Positions 7,636 to 13,000 of a stretch of DNA of 13,000 nucleotides are shown here, in pieces. The DNA lies in assembly GCA_022564535.1 (NCBI GenBank), contig JADFLD010000013.1:1-13000 (forward strand), written 5' to 3'. The translations under genes were made by a program, and so were the position numbers. The DNA is from Gemmatimonadota bacterium. GTDB lineage: Bacteria; Gemmatimonadota; Gemmatimonadetes; Longimicrobiales; UBA6960. A model generated the notes under the pieces. That model was not told where the DNA came from, ran no database searches, and was given only the letters and a program-made list of their open reading frames with translations. How positions within the stretch are numbered: the first letter of the stretch is position 1; every line of letters begins with the position of its first letter.

Positions 7636-9300
7636 CTACCGGTTCCGCGAAGGCCCCCGGGCGCTTCCCTCCCAGTCCGGGTCGGCCGCGCCGATCCACG
7701 TGCGCGTGTCCGGGTCGAATTGGATGCCGTGGACCCGGCCGAACGCGCCTGAGCGCTCGGTCGCGTCGATCTCGATACCGAGTGCGCGCATTTCGGCGAG
7801 CTGGTCGTCGGTCCAGCCGATGCCCGGGCTCGTCTCGGCGTTGAATGCGTCGCCGCGCCCGCCTGCCACGCGCGGTTCGGCGAGCGCCTCAGGCAGCGAC
7901 ATCCCGAAGTCGATCACGCGCGTGATCGCGTGCACGACCGCTGGCGGGATCATTCCGCCACCCGCGGCACCCAGCACGAGCACGACCTCGCCGTCCTTCA
8001 CGACCATGAACGGGCAGATGTTCGAGCGGGCCCGGAAGCCTGGCTCGGTCATCGGTCCGAGGTATCCACCCAGCGTCGACGCGTACAGGAATCCGAGGCC
8101 GGGAGTGACCACCTTCGATCCCATGTTCGGCCCGAGCGTCTGTGTGAGCGAGACGAACATTCCGTTCGCGTCCGCCACGCTCAGATGAGTCGTGTGTCCC
8201 ATGAGGTCGTCTCGCGGCGGCAGCGGCGGCAGCGGACTGCCCGAGCCAGCCGGGGACTGCCCGGGGGAGGCGATCTCACGTGCCATGGTCGCCGCCCACT
8301 CCTTCGACGTCGCGCGCGCGGCGGCCGTGTCCGAACCGAGCACGGCGAGCTCACGTCGCGGAATGCGAAGAGCCTGGGCGGTGACCGCGAACCATTCGGC
8401 CTCGCTCATCGAGTTCGGATCGAAGTTCTCCATGATCTGCAGCGCCTGAATCGAGAGCACGCCCGCAGCCGGCACGTCCATGCCGATCAGCTCGTAGCCC
8501 CGATAGCTCCCGCGAACGATGCGGCTGTCCTCCGCCACATATTGTCCGAGGTCTTCCAGATTTACCGTGCCCCCATGCGCCTCGAAGTCCGCGACCATCG
8601 CCTCCGCAATCTGGCCTCGATAGAACGCGTCGCGGCCCCCTAGCACGATCTTCTCGAGGGTGGCGGCATAGTCCGGCTGCACGAGGACGTCTCCTGGCCG
8701 ATGCGGGGATCCATCCGGGTTGTAATACGCGTCGGCCGTTCCCGGAAACTGGAGCGCCTGGGCCGCCCCGCCCGCCTGGCGCGCGGCGGCGCCCGGCATG
8801 ATGCGGAAGCCGTGTTTCGCGTACTCGATGGCGGGCGCCATCACCTGAGCCAGGGGCAGGGAGCCGTGTTCCTCGTGAAGTTTGAGGAGACCCGCGAGCG
8901 CGCCCGGGATGCCGATGACCTCGTACCCGAAGGCAGCCTGGGGCGCCGTGACTGGATCGTAGTCCCACGGAACCTGGGTCGTCCCGTCGATGCCGTGAAA
9001 TTCGCCGTCCGGGGTCCGCACCAGGATCTGGTTGCGACCGCCGATCGAGTTCATGGTCGGCTCTACGATCGCGATGGCGAATGCTGCCGCGACCGCTGCG
9101 TCGGCGGCGTTGCCGCCCATTTCCAGCATCCGGACCCCCGCCTCGGTGGCGAGGGGGTGTCCGGTCGAGACCATGCCGCGATCGGAGCGCCCACTCTGGC
9201 GGACGCTTTGGGCGGAGATCGCAGTCGGAAGGAGTAGGGCGATCGTGAGCGCGAGTGGTCCCGCGAGACGGAGGTTCCTTCGATTCGGACGCATACGCAT
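7636..9300 (-). CDS. gamma-glutamyltransferase-like secreted Ntn hydrolase
   Basis: This is a member of the gamma-glutamyltranspeptidase (GGT) superfamily, whose precursors are exported and self-cleave into two subunits before a catalytic Thr. The 554-residue product has a signal peptide (about residues 1-31, TAISAQ). It then shows the family opening GMVSTGHPLATEAGVRMLEMGGNAADAAVAAA, here recognisable at 42-73 in several short blocks. The self-processing site is GHTTHLSVADANG, with Thr370 as the expected new N-terminus and nucleophile. The oxyanion pair is preserved as Gly447-Gly448. However, the Arg that binds the glutamyl carboxylate in the usual DxREtAP motif is replaced: residues 104-111 read IDGTTQVP. 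The NNxMDDF region that binds the amino group reads YASTLGGY (406-413). Activity on glutathione is therefore doubtful, and a different amide substrate is likely. The ATG at 9300 has GAGGT four bases upstream. The gene appears to be alone, with 116 bp to the next gene. Confidence 0.88.
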   Translation of the reverse strand: MRMRPNRRNLRLAGPLALTIALLLPTAISAQSVRQSGRSDRGMVSTGHPLATEAGVRMLEMGGNAADAAVAAAFAIAIVEPTMNSIGGRNQILVRTPDGEFHGIDGTTQVPWDYDPVTAPQAAFGYEVIGIPGALAGLLKLHEEHGSLPLAQVMAPAIEYAKHGFRIMPGAAARQAGGAAQALQFPGTADAYYNPDGSPHRPGDVLVQPDYAATLEKIVLGGRDAFYRGQIAEAMVADFEAHGGTVNLEDLGQYVAEDSRIVRGSYRGYELIGMDVPAAGVLSIQALQIMENFDPNSMSEAEWFAVTAQALRIPRRELAVLGSDTAAARATSKEWAATMAREIASPGQSPAGSGSPLPPLPPRDDLMGHTTHLSVADANGMFVSLTQTLGPNMGSKVVTPGLGFLYASTLGGYLGPMTEPGFRARSNICPFMVVKDGEVVLVLGAAGGGMIPPAVVHAITRVIDFGMSLPEALAEPRVAGGRGDAFNAETSPGIGWTDDQLAEMRALGIEIDATERSGAFGRVHGIQFDPDTRTWIGAADPDWEGSARGPSRNR

Positions 9301-9367
9301 GACGACCTCAGAATGATTGTTCGGACGAAGGGGCAGTGTAACCCGCGACGGCCCCCTCGCCAGGGCC

Positions 9368-9377
9368 GGGGGGGGGG
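9368..9377. repeat. run of ten G in the GGT/STELLO intergenic gap
   Basis: Ten consecutive G occur in the 116-bp gap between the STELLO-type gene and the upstream side of the GGT-like gene. On the minus strand it is C10, about 70 bp before the GGT-like start. Such runs vary in length by slippage and are also prone to sequencing error. I see no other structure in this gap. Confidence 0.7.
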
Positions 9378-9416
9378 CGTGGAAGCGCGCCCTACGCTCG
9401 CGGAGGGTTCACACCC

Positions 9417-10172
9417 TTACTCGAAGTGCTTGCGGTAGGCCCGGTAGGCCTGAGCCGCGCGCTCGGGCATGAAGTCGAAGATCGCCATTGGGTCTTCGGC
9501 GAGTCGGTCCAACAGGCGGAGCGTGTGCTCGTAGCCCACGAACTCTGCGGCGAGATCGCGCGTCAGGTCGTGAACGTTGCGGTCCTGGTACACCGTCGGC
9601 GGTCCGTACACGAGCGTCGCGCCGAGCGCCTGTACGTAGTATGCGGTCCAGATGTCGATGAACCGTCCGACGAAGGGGAAGAGGAAGTACTCCCCGAGCC
9701 AATCGGGGCTCACGAAGGTGTTCTGAGAATTGAACGGGCCGACCCGATTCGAAGCCAGGGGGAAGGTCGAAGCGTCGAAGGTGATGTCGGGCTTGAACTG
9801 CATCCGACAAATGGCGTCGATATCGGGATCGCCGTTCCAGAAGTCGGCCTGTATGTCGGGCGTGATCACCTTGCGGGTGGGCACACCGAAGTCGCGCTCG
9901 GCCAGGAGTTGAGGAGGGTAGCCTCGATGCCACACGTGAGAATGTTCGGTGACGGCGATCGGATCGAATGCGGCGAGATCGGTTTCGTAGTAGTCGACCT
10001 CGACTTCGGCGCCGATGTAGATCTCCCGCCCCCAGTTGTCGAGCGGAATGTTGTCGTCGTCGACGACCGCGACGACGTCCGCCCCCATGTCCCTCGCCCA
10101 GAGGAAGCCGTAGTTACGACGCTCGACGCAGTTCCAACCGAGCGCGTCGGACAGGTCCGGGTCGTACTTCAT
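9417..10172 (-). CDS. STELLO/DUF288-type glycosyltransferase, frameshifted (main part)
   Basis: This open frame encodes 251 residues matching the body of STELLO-like (DUF288) glycosyltransferases. It contains ALGWNCVERRNYGFLWA, then an acidic VVDDDNIPLDNWG at residues 36-48 that supplies the metal/nucleotide-sugar-binding DxD-type motif, followed by ADFWNGDPDIDAICRM and the FPFVGRFIDIW segment. A glycosyltransferase of this fold needs the first beta strand and nucleotide-binding loop, which are missing here; they are encoded in another frame immediately upstream (10332-10174). The ATG at 10172 is probably an internal Met rather than a start: AGG abuts it directly, leaving no Shine-Dalgarno spacing. 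The original gene would span 9417-10332, about 304 residues. It is the last gene of an apparent three-gene operon. No signal peptide or membrane segment is seen, so the enzyme would be cytoplasmic. The function of bacterial members is poorly known; the acceptor cannot be predicted. Confidence 0.82.
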   Translation of the reverse strand: MKYDPDLSDALGWNCVERRNYGFLWARDMGADVVAVVDDDNIPLDNWGREIYIGAEVEVDYYETDLAAFDPIAVTEHSHVWHRGYPPQLLAERDFGVPTRKVITPDIQADFWNGDPDIDAICRMQFKPDITFDASTFPLASNRVGPFNSQNTFVSPDWLGEYFLFPFVGRFIDIWTAYYVQALGATLVYGPPTVYQDRNVHDLTRDLAAEFVGYEHTLRLLDRLAEDPMAIFDFMPERAAQAYRAYRKHFE

Positions 10173-10332
10173 CCTGGTCGTCCGGTGTCACGTACGTCGC
10201 ACCGTCGATGTGGAAGTCGTCCGGCGTCTTCTTGTCGCCGATCACGACGAGCTCCCAGTCCGGGATCGCCGCGAACTTTCGCAGGGCCTCGGTCGGAGCG
10301 TTGATCGTCGTGGTTACGATGATTCGCGACAT
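10114..10332 (-). pseudogene. N-terminal fragment of the STELLO-type glycosyltransferase gene
   Basis: The first 53 codons (10332 to 10174) encode the typical STELLO/DUF288 start: MSRIIVTTTINAPTEALRKF, then WELVVIGDKKTP and YVTPDDQ. After CAG (Gln53) a single G at 10173 precedes the ATG of the downstream frame. Past that point this frame runs into Arg/Pro-rich sequence with no family resemblance and stops at 10114. The domain therefore passes from one frame to the other at about 10173. This equals one extra base or two missing bases, for instance loss of two bases from a GAGA-like stretch. A true mutation, a sequencing error and programmed frameshifting all remain possible; no slippery heptamer is evident. 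Confidence 0.8.
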
Positions 10333-10377
10333 CGGATTCCGTTCCGTCGGGAGTTGGGGAGAAGGTCCGGTTTGCGG

Positions 10378-10494
10378 TCAGTCCGTCTTGCCCAGGATGG
10401 CGTCGCGACTCATGAAGCGGACGCGCAAACCTGGACGAAAGTACTCGAAGTTGCGCAGAAACGGGTTGGCCGACTCACCCTCGACGCGTGCTGC
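10378..10494 (-). other. readable C-terminal remnant of the family-2 glycosyltransferase after an in-frame TAG
   Basis: Reading past the TAG at 10497-10495 in the same frame gives 38 more codons and a TGA at 10378. The segment includes ARVEGESANPFLRNFEYFR and ends RFMSRDAILGKTD. The part VEGES-N-x-F-x-RN-FEYFR is the usual continuation after the E-[VI]-P-T-x-W motif of this glycosyltransferase family, so the lost codon would be TGG (Trp) changed to TAG. The preserved reading suggests a recent nonsense mutation or a base-call error. TAG is a working stop elsewhere in this window. Confidence 0.8.
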
Positions 10495-11112
10495 CTAAGA
10501 GGTGGGAACCTCGATCGCCCGCACGCCGAGCCTGAGAGGTTTCACGATCGTCTCGAGCACGAACGGATGTCGGAGCTCCTCCCAGTGAATCTCCTTGGTG
10601 AGATACGTAGGGAGAATTCGATAGCCGAACGTCATGTCGGAGAGGTTCGTCCAGTACAGCAGGGCGAAGATCTTCTGGAAGAGCCAGTTCGCGACGAGTT
10701 TGACCGGGTTGTATCCCTTGAATCCGCCGCCGCGCCATCGGGAGCCGGTAATGACCGCGTCCGGGTTCTCCTTGGCGGCGGCGACGAGAACCGGGGCGTC
10801 CTCAGGCCTGGTTTCGAGGTCGCTGGCCATCAGGATCGTGTGGCTTCCTGTGGACACCTCGAACGCCTTTCGCACCGCGCCTCCGAAGAACGGAAGATCC
10901 TGCCAGTGGATGCTCACCAGGTCGGGATACTTCTCGACCGCGGCTTCGGCGCACGCCATTGCCTCGGGTGTGGTGCGGTCACAGACGATGACGAGAATCT
11001 GCTCCAGGTCGGCCCGGAGATCGCCTACGAGACACTCGATCGTGTGGGTGAGCGACGTCGTCTCGCTGAGCGTGGGAAGCACCACGGAAAGCGACTCGAA
11101 GGTCGAATTCAA
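10495..11112 (-). CDS. family-2 glycosyltransferase, cut short by an in-frame TAG
   Basis: This is a GT-A glycosyltransferase resembling dolichol/polyprenyl-phosphate mannosyltransferases. It begins SVVLPTLSET (residues 9-18), has the acidic ASDLETRPED at 96-105 in the DxD position, then ITGSRWRGGGFKGYNPVK, LSDMTFGYR, HPFVLETIVKPLRLG and finally IEVPTS. Near the end, the WLFQKIFALLYW stretch is hydrophobic and could associate with the membrane, though no multi-helix anchor is present. The stop replaces the expected Trp of the EVPTSW motif, and the remaining 38 codons are still readable downstream (10378-10494), so the intact gene would be 10378-11112. I chose the TTG at 11112 because it overlaps the upstream ATP-grasp stop as TTGA and no in-frame ATG or GTG lies nearby upstream; translational coupling is likely. 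A long open stretch further upstream in this frame is only a shadow of the ATP-grasp gene. Residual activity of the truncated form is unknown. Confidence 0.8.
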   Translation of the reverse strand: MNSTFESLSVVLPTLSETTSLTHTIECLVGDLRADLEQILVIVCDRTTPEAMACAEAAVEKYPDLVSIHWQDLPFFGGAVRKAFEVSTGSHTILMASDLETRPEDAPVLVAAAKENPDAVITGSRWRGGGFKGYNPVKLVANWLFQKIFALLYWTNLSDMTFGYRILPTYLTKEIHWEELRHPFVLETIVKPLRLGVRAIEVPTS

Positions 11113-12443
11113 GGTCCGGTTCCAAGAAAGACGGGGTGCATCCGCCCGGTGCGGGCCATGTTGACGCGCATCTCTCCGCTGCTGCGCATGAACAACGTAG
11201 TGAGCTCCCCGTTGATCGCACCCAGCGCTACATCGTGCCTCTGAGTGTGCGGTGAGTCGAAGTCTCGCTCGATCCACGTGGTCTCGTGGAACTCTTGCAC
11301 GAGCCACGCGTCGCGCACCGCGAAGTCGACGGCCGCTGCCCACGTCACGTCGTCCGTCTCCCGGCCCACGACGACGCCGTGTCCGCGCGTGTCGAGCCCT
11401 CGTTTCAAGACGTAGGCACCGCGCTCACGCCGGACCGACTCGAGACGGTCGGCGGGTAGGTGACCGGCGTTTCGAGACCAGGGCACGTGAGGTTCGAGGG
11501 TCTTCAGGTCGTCTTTGGCGAACAGCCCGGCGAAGTCCGGATCCGAGATCATCGCCAGGCACAACTTGTCGTCTCCCACCCAGCGGCCCTTCTGCCCATT
11601 CTGGACGAAGAGGGCCCGATCCCGAACCGCGGCCACGAACGGATCGAGGTCCGGACGTAATTCGAGAAAACGTTGCATGCCCAGCTTTTGATAGGCGTGC
11701 GTGATCGGGCGGCCGTTGGCCGTTGGCGCGCCTTTCCCCCCGAACTTCAGCTCTCGGGGGTCGATCTCCTTACATTCGATGCCGAGGCCTCGGACGTGTT
11801 TGCCGAAATCCGTGAGCTCGAAGCGATTGCCGCCTTCCTCACGAAGGAAGGCCAAGAAATCCGGCTTGGCGCCGGTGTCCTCTTCGATCACTTCGAGAAA
11901 CCACTCGGCCATGAAGCCTTTGCGCTCGTGCTTGAGCGCAGGAGGGACGGGACATCCTTGCGCCTCGAGGAACTCGCGCCACGCACGATTGCAGATGCCG
12001 GAAAAAACGAAGCCCCCAGGGCAGTTCGCGTTCGTCTCCAGGATCTGGAAGCCGCCATCGCTGCCCAAGAGAATGTCCAGCCGCATGATATGGATCTTGC
12101 TATTGGCGGGTTCGCTTTCGTCGGCGAGGTCTCTCGCGAGCGCAGGAGGCGTGGAGAGCGTGTTCCGCACCCGTTCGTCGTTCCTCGAAGCCAAGACGAT
12201 TCGCTCGATACATCGGTGGTATGCGCCGGTCACTCGCCTCAGGGTGTCAGCCAGTGCGCCGCGAATCAGTTGCGGAGGGCCGAGGAGAAAGGGCTTGTGC
12301 TCGGCATAAAGGAATCGGGCCTCGGCGCGCCGTCGGAGGTCGATGCCATCCTTGGTCGCTCCCAGTTCCACGACGGTGCTGTGGAAGTCTCTACACAGGC
12401 CAGGCCAGTGGGGCGCGCGCTGGGGCGCGGAGGCTGATGTCAC
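11109..12443 (-). CDS. circularly permuted ATP-grasp domain protein
   Basis: This 444-residue product looks like an ATP-dependent carboxylate-amine ligase of the circularly permuted ATP-grasp type, the group related to glutathionylspermidine synthase. The metal- and ATP-binding signature, RLD at 121-123 and ILETNANCPGG at 134-144, lies in the N-terminal third. The lysine/glycine-rich ATP-binding segment YVLKRGLDTRGHGVVVG (344-360) comes near the C-terminus, the reverse of the ordinary order. EMRVNMARTGRMHPVF (424-439) closes the domain. No signal peptide is seen, so it should be cytoplasmic. The start is a GTG at 12443 with AGGAG five bases upstream. It heads an apparent operon with two glycosyltransferase genes, overlapping the first by four bases (TTGA). 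The substrate is unknown; context suggests attaching an amino acid or amine to a sugar or glycoconjugate, which is inference only. Confidence 0.78.
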   Translation of the reverse strand: MTSASAPQRAPHWPGLCRDFHSTVVELGATKDGIDLRRRAEARFLYAEHKPFLLGPPQLIRGALADTLRRVTGAYHRCIERIVLASRNDERVRNTLSTPPALARDLADESEPANSKIHIMRLDILLGSDGGFQILETNANCPGGFVFSGICNRAWREFLEAQGCPVPPALKHERKGFMAEWFLEVIEEDTGAKPDFLAFLREEGGNRFELTDFGKHVRGLGIECKEIDPRELKFGGKGAPTANGRPITHAYQKLGMQRFLELRPDLDPFVAAVRDRALFVQNGQKGRWVGDDKLCLAMISDPDFAGLFAKDDLKTLEPHVPWSRNAGHLPADRLESVRRERGAYVLKRGLDTRGHGVVVGRETDDVTWAAAVDFAVRDAWLVQEFHETTWIERDFDSPHTQRHDVALGAINGELTTLFMRSSGEMRVNMARTGRMHPVFLGTGP

Positions 12444-12617
12444 CGTTACTCCTGAGGGCGTCCACCGCTACATCCGGGTCGAGGACGAAACGTTACAAGC
12501 TTCGCATGGCGTTGCGCCAGCTAGAAAAACGGACGTCCCCGGCGCCGAGTGGCCTCACTACTTGTGCGCGAGGGCCCTTGGGCGACCTTTCGGCGGTCCA
12601 ACATCCAAAGTCTGAGC
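12444..12617. promoter_or_regulatory. divergent intergenic region between ATP-grasp operon and groES-like gene
   Basis: This 174-bp gap lies between genes transcribed away from each other and should contain promoters for both. I see no convincing -35/-10 pair and no CIRCE heat-shock element of the TTAGCACTC type. The AGGAG at 12453-12449 (minus strand) is the ribosome binding site for the ATP-grasp gene. The groES-like start has no clear Shine-Dalgarno sequence. Confidence 0.35.
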
Positions 12618-13000
12618 ATGTCCGATTCGAAGAAACGTCTCATCGTCGTGGGCGACCGCGTGCTGATCCAGCCCGAGGAGGGTGAGGAGCGCACCAGGGT
12701 GGGTCTCTACCTTCCCCAGACGGCTGTGGACACGCAGCCGGTGCAGGGCGGAACCGTCATGGCCACTGGACCGGGCAACGCCGTGCAGGCTCCGACTGAG
12801 CTGGACGAGGAGCCCTGGAAGATTCCGCCGCCGGAGGTCCGGTACGTGCCGCTCCAGGCCCGCGTCGGTGACTTCGCCATCTTCTTTCGGCGTGCTGCCG
12901 TCGAGATCACGTTCGAGGGTGACCGCTACCTGGTCGTGCCTCAGGCCGCGATCCTCACGCTGGTGCGTGAGGAGGACGAGCAGGCCCCGCGGCAGGGCGA
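12618..13000 (+). CDS. divergent GroES-family co-chaperonin (3' end outside window)
   Basis: The visible 127 codons encode a GroES/Cpn10-like protein and run off the window end. Family marks are VGDRVLIQP near the N-terminus, a mobile-loop-like TRVGLYLPQTA in the place of the usual TxGGIxLP, GGTVMATGPG, then VGDFAIFF and the closing YLVVPQAAIL. An ordinary GroES has about 95-100 residues; this one is longer because of an insertion of roughly 20 residues rich in Pro, Glu and Asp (about residues 57-77) and an acidic extension after the final strand. It would act in the cytoplasm with a GroEL-type ring or as a specialised paralogue. The ATG at 12618 gives the usual short N-terminus before the first strand. 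No groEL is visible, but sequence beyond 13000 could hold it. The unusual loop makes an accessory paralogue more likely than the main GroES. Confidence 0.85.
   Translation, partial: MSDSKKRLIVVGDRVLIQPEEGEERTRVGLYLPQTAVDTQPVQGGTVMATGPGNAVQAPTELDEEPWKIPPPEVRYVPLQARVGDFAIFFRRAAVEITFEGDRYLVVPQAAILTLVREEDEQAPRQG

Noticed and set aside
10495..10497. Genome-wide TAG recoding as the explanation for the interrupted glycosyltransferase
   Set aside because: soxD, the repeat-protein gene and the GGT-like gene all end in TAG at their expected lengths, so TAG functions as a stop here.
11113..11343. Open extension upstream of the family-2 glycosyltransferase start
   Set aside because: It overlaps the intact ATP-grasp gene in another frame and is Arg/Ala-rich noise; the family domain begins just after the TTG at 11112.
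11673..12437. Plus-strand open frame (254 codons) opposite the ATP-grasp gene
   Set aside because: The minus strand carries ATP-grasp motifs and an AGGAG-preceded start; the plus frame has no recognisable feature.
12444..12617. CIRCE heat-shock operator before the GroES-like gene
   Set aside because: No TTAGCACTC/GAGTGCTAA pair is present in the gap.

Overview
The window is GC-rich, gene-dense bacterial DNA with short intergenic gaps. Exported proteins dominate: a Tat-exported molybdoenzyme, a lipoprotein cytochrome, a large Asp-box propeller protein and a secreted Ntn hydrolase. Together with the divergent GroES, this repertoire resembles environmental Gemmatimonadota or a related phylum. 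That assignment is inferred from protein style; there is no rRNA or marker gene here to prove it. No tRNA, rRNA, CRISPR array, insertion sequence or integrase was seen, and no gene-free stretch exceeds 300 bases.

Layout. Positions 105-1984 (+) hold a translationally coupled pair: SoxC (Mo-cofactor sulfane/sulfite dehydrogenase subunit) and a short single-heme SoxD-like lipoprotein cytochrome c. Converging on it (-) are an unrecognised exported protein (2009-3202) and a 1069-residue secreted Asp-box (VPS10/sortilin-like) propeller protein (3357-6566). A 216-bp divergent gap leads to 6783-7532 (+), a membrane-anchored protein with strong charge segregation and an Asp-Gly then Asp-Phe repeat tract, followed by a strong intrinsic terminator. 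A gamma-glutamyltransferase-like Ntn hydrolase converges on that terminator from 7636-9300 (-).

Positions 12443 down to 9417 (-) look like one operon of three genes: a circularly permuted ATP-grasp protein, a family-2 glycosyltransferase (TTGA overlap with the ATP-grasp gene) and a STELLO/DUF288-type glycosyltransferase. Both glycosyltransferase genes are broken as sequenced. The family-2 gene has an in-frame TAG where relatives have a Trp codon, with the family's C-terminus still readable beyond it. The STELLO gene has a frameshift at about 10173 separating its first 53 codons from the rest. The window ends inside a divergent, enlarged GroES-family gene (12618 onward, +).

How the genes may work together. 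SoxCD would oxidise reduced sulfur species in the periplasm and pass electrons to a cytochrome chain; the other sox genes are not in the window. The ATP-grasp plus two glycosyltransferases suggest a surface-glycan or glycoconjugate pathway with no characterised product that I can name. The most distinctive observations are this damaged cluster, the charge-segregated repeat protein, and a GGT-like enzyme that keeps its nucleophile but lacks the residues that bind the glutamyl group.
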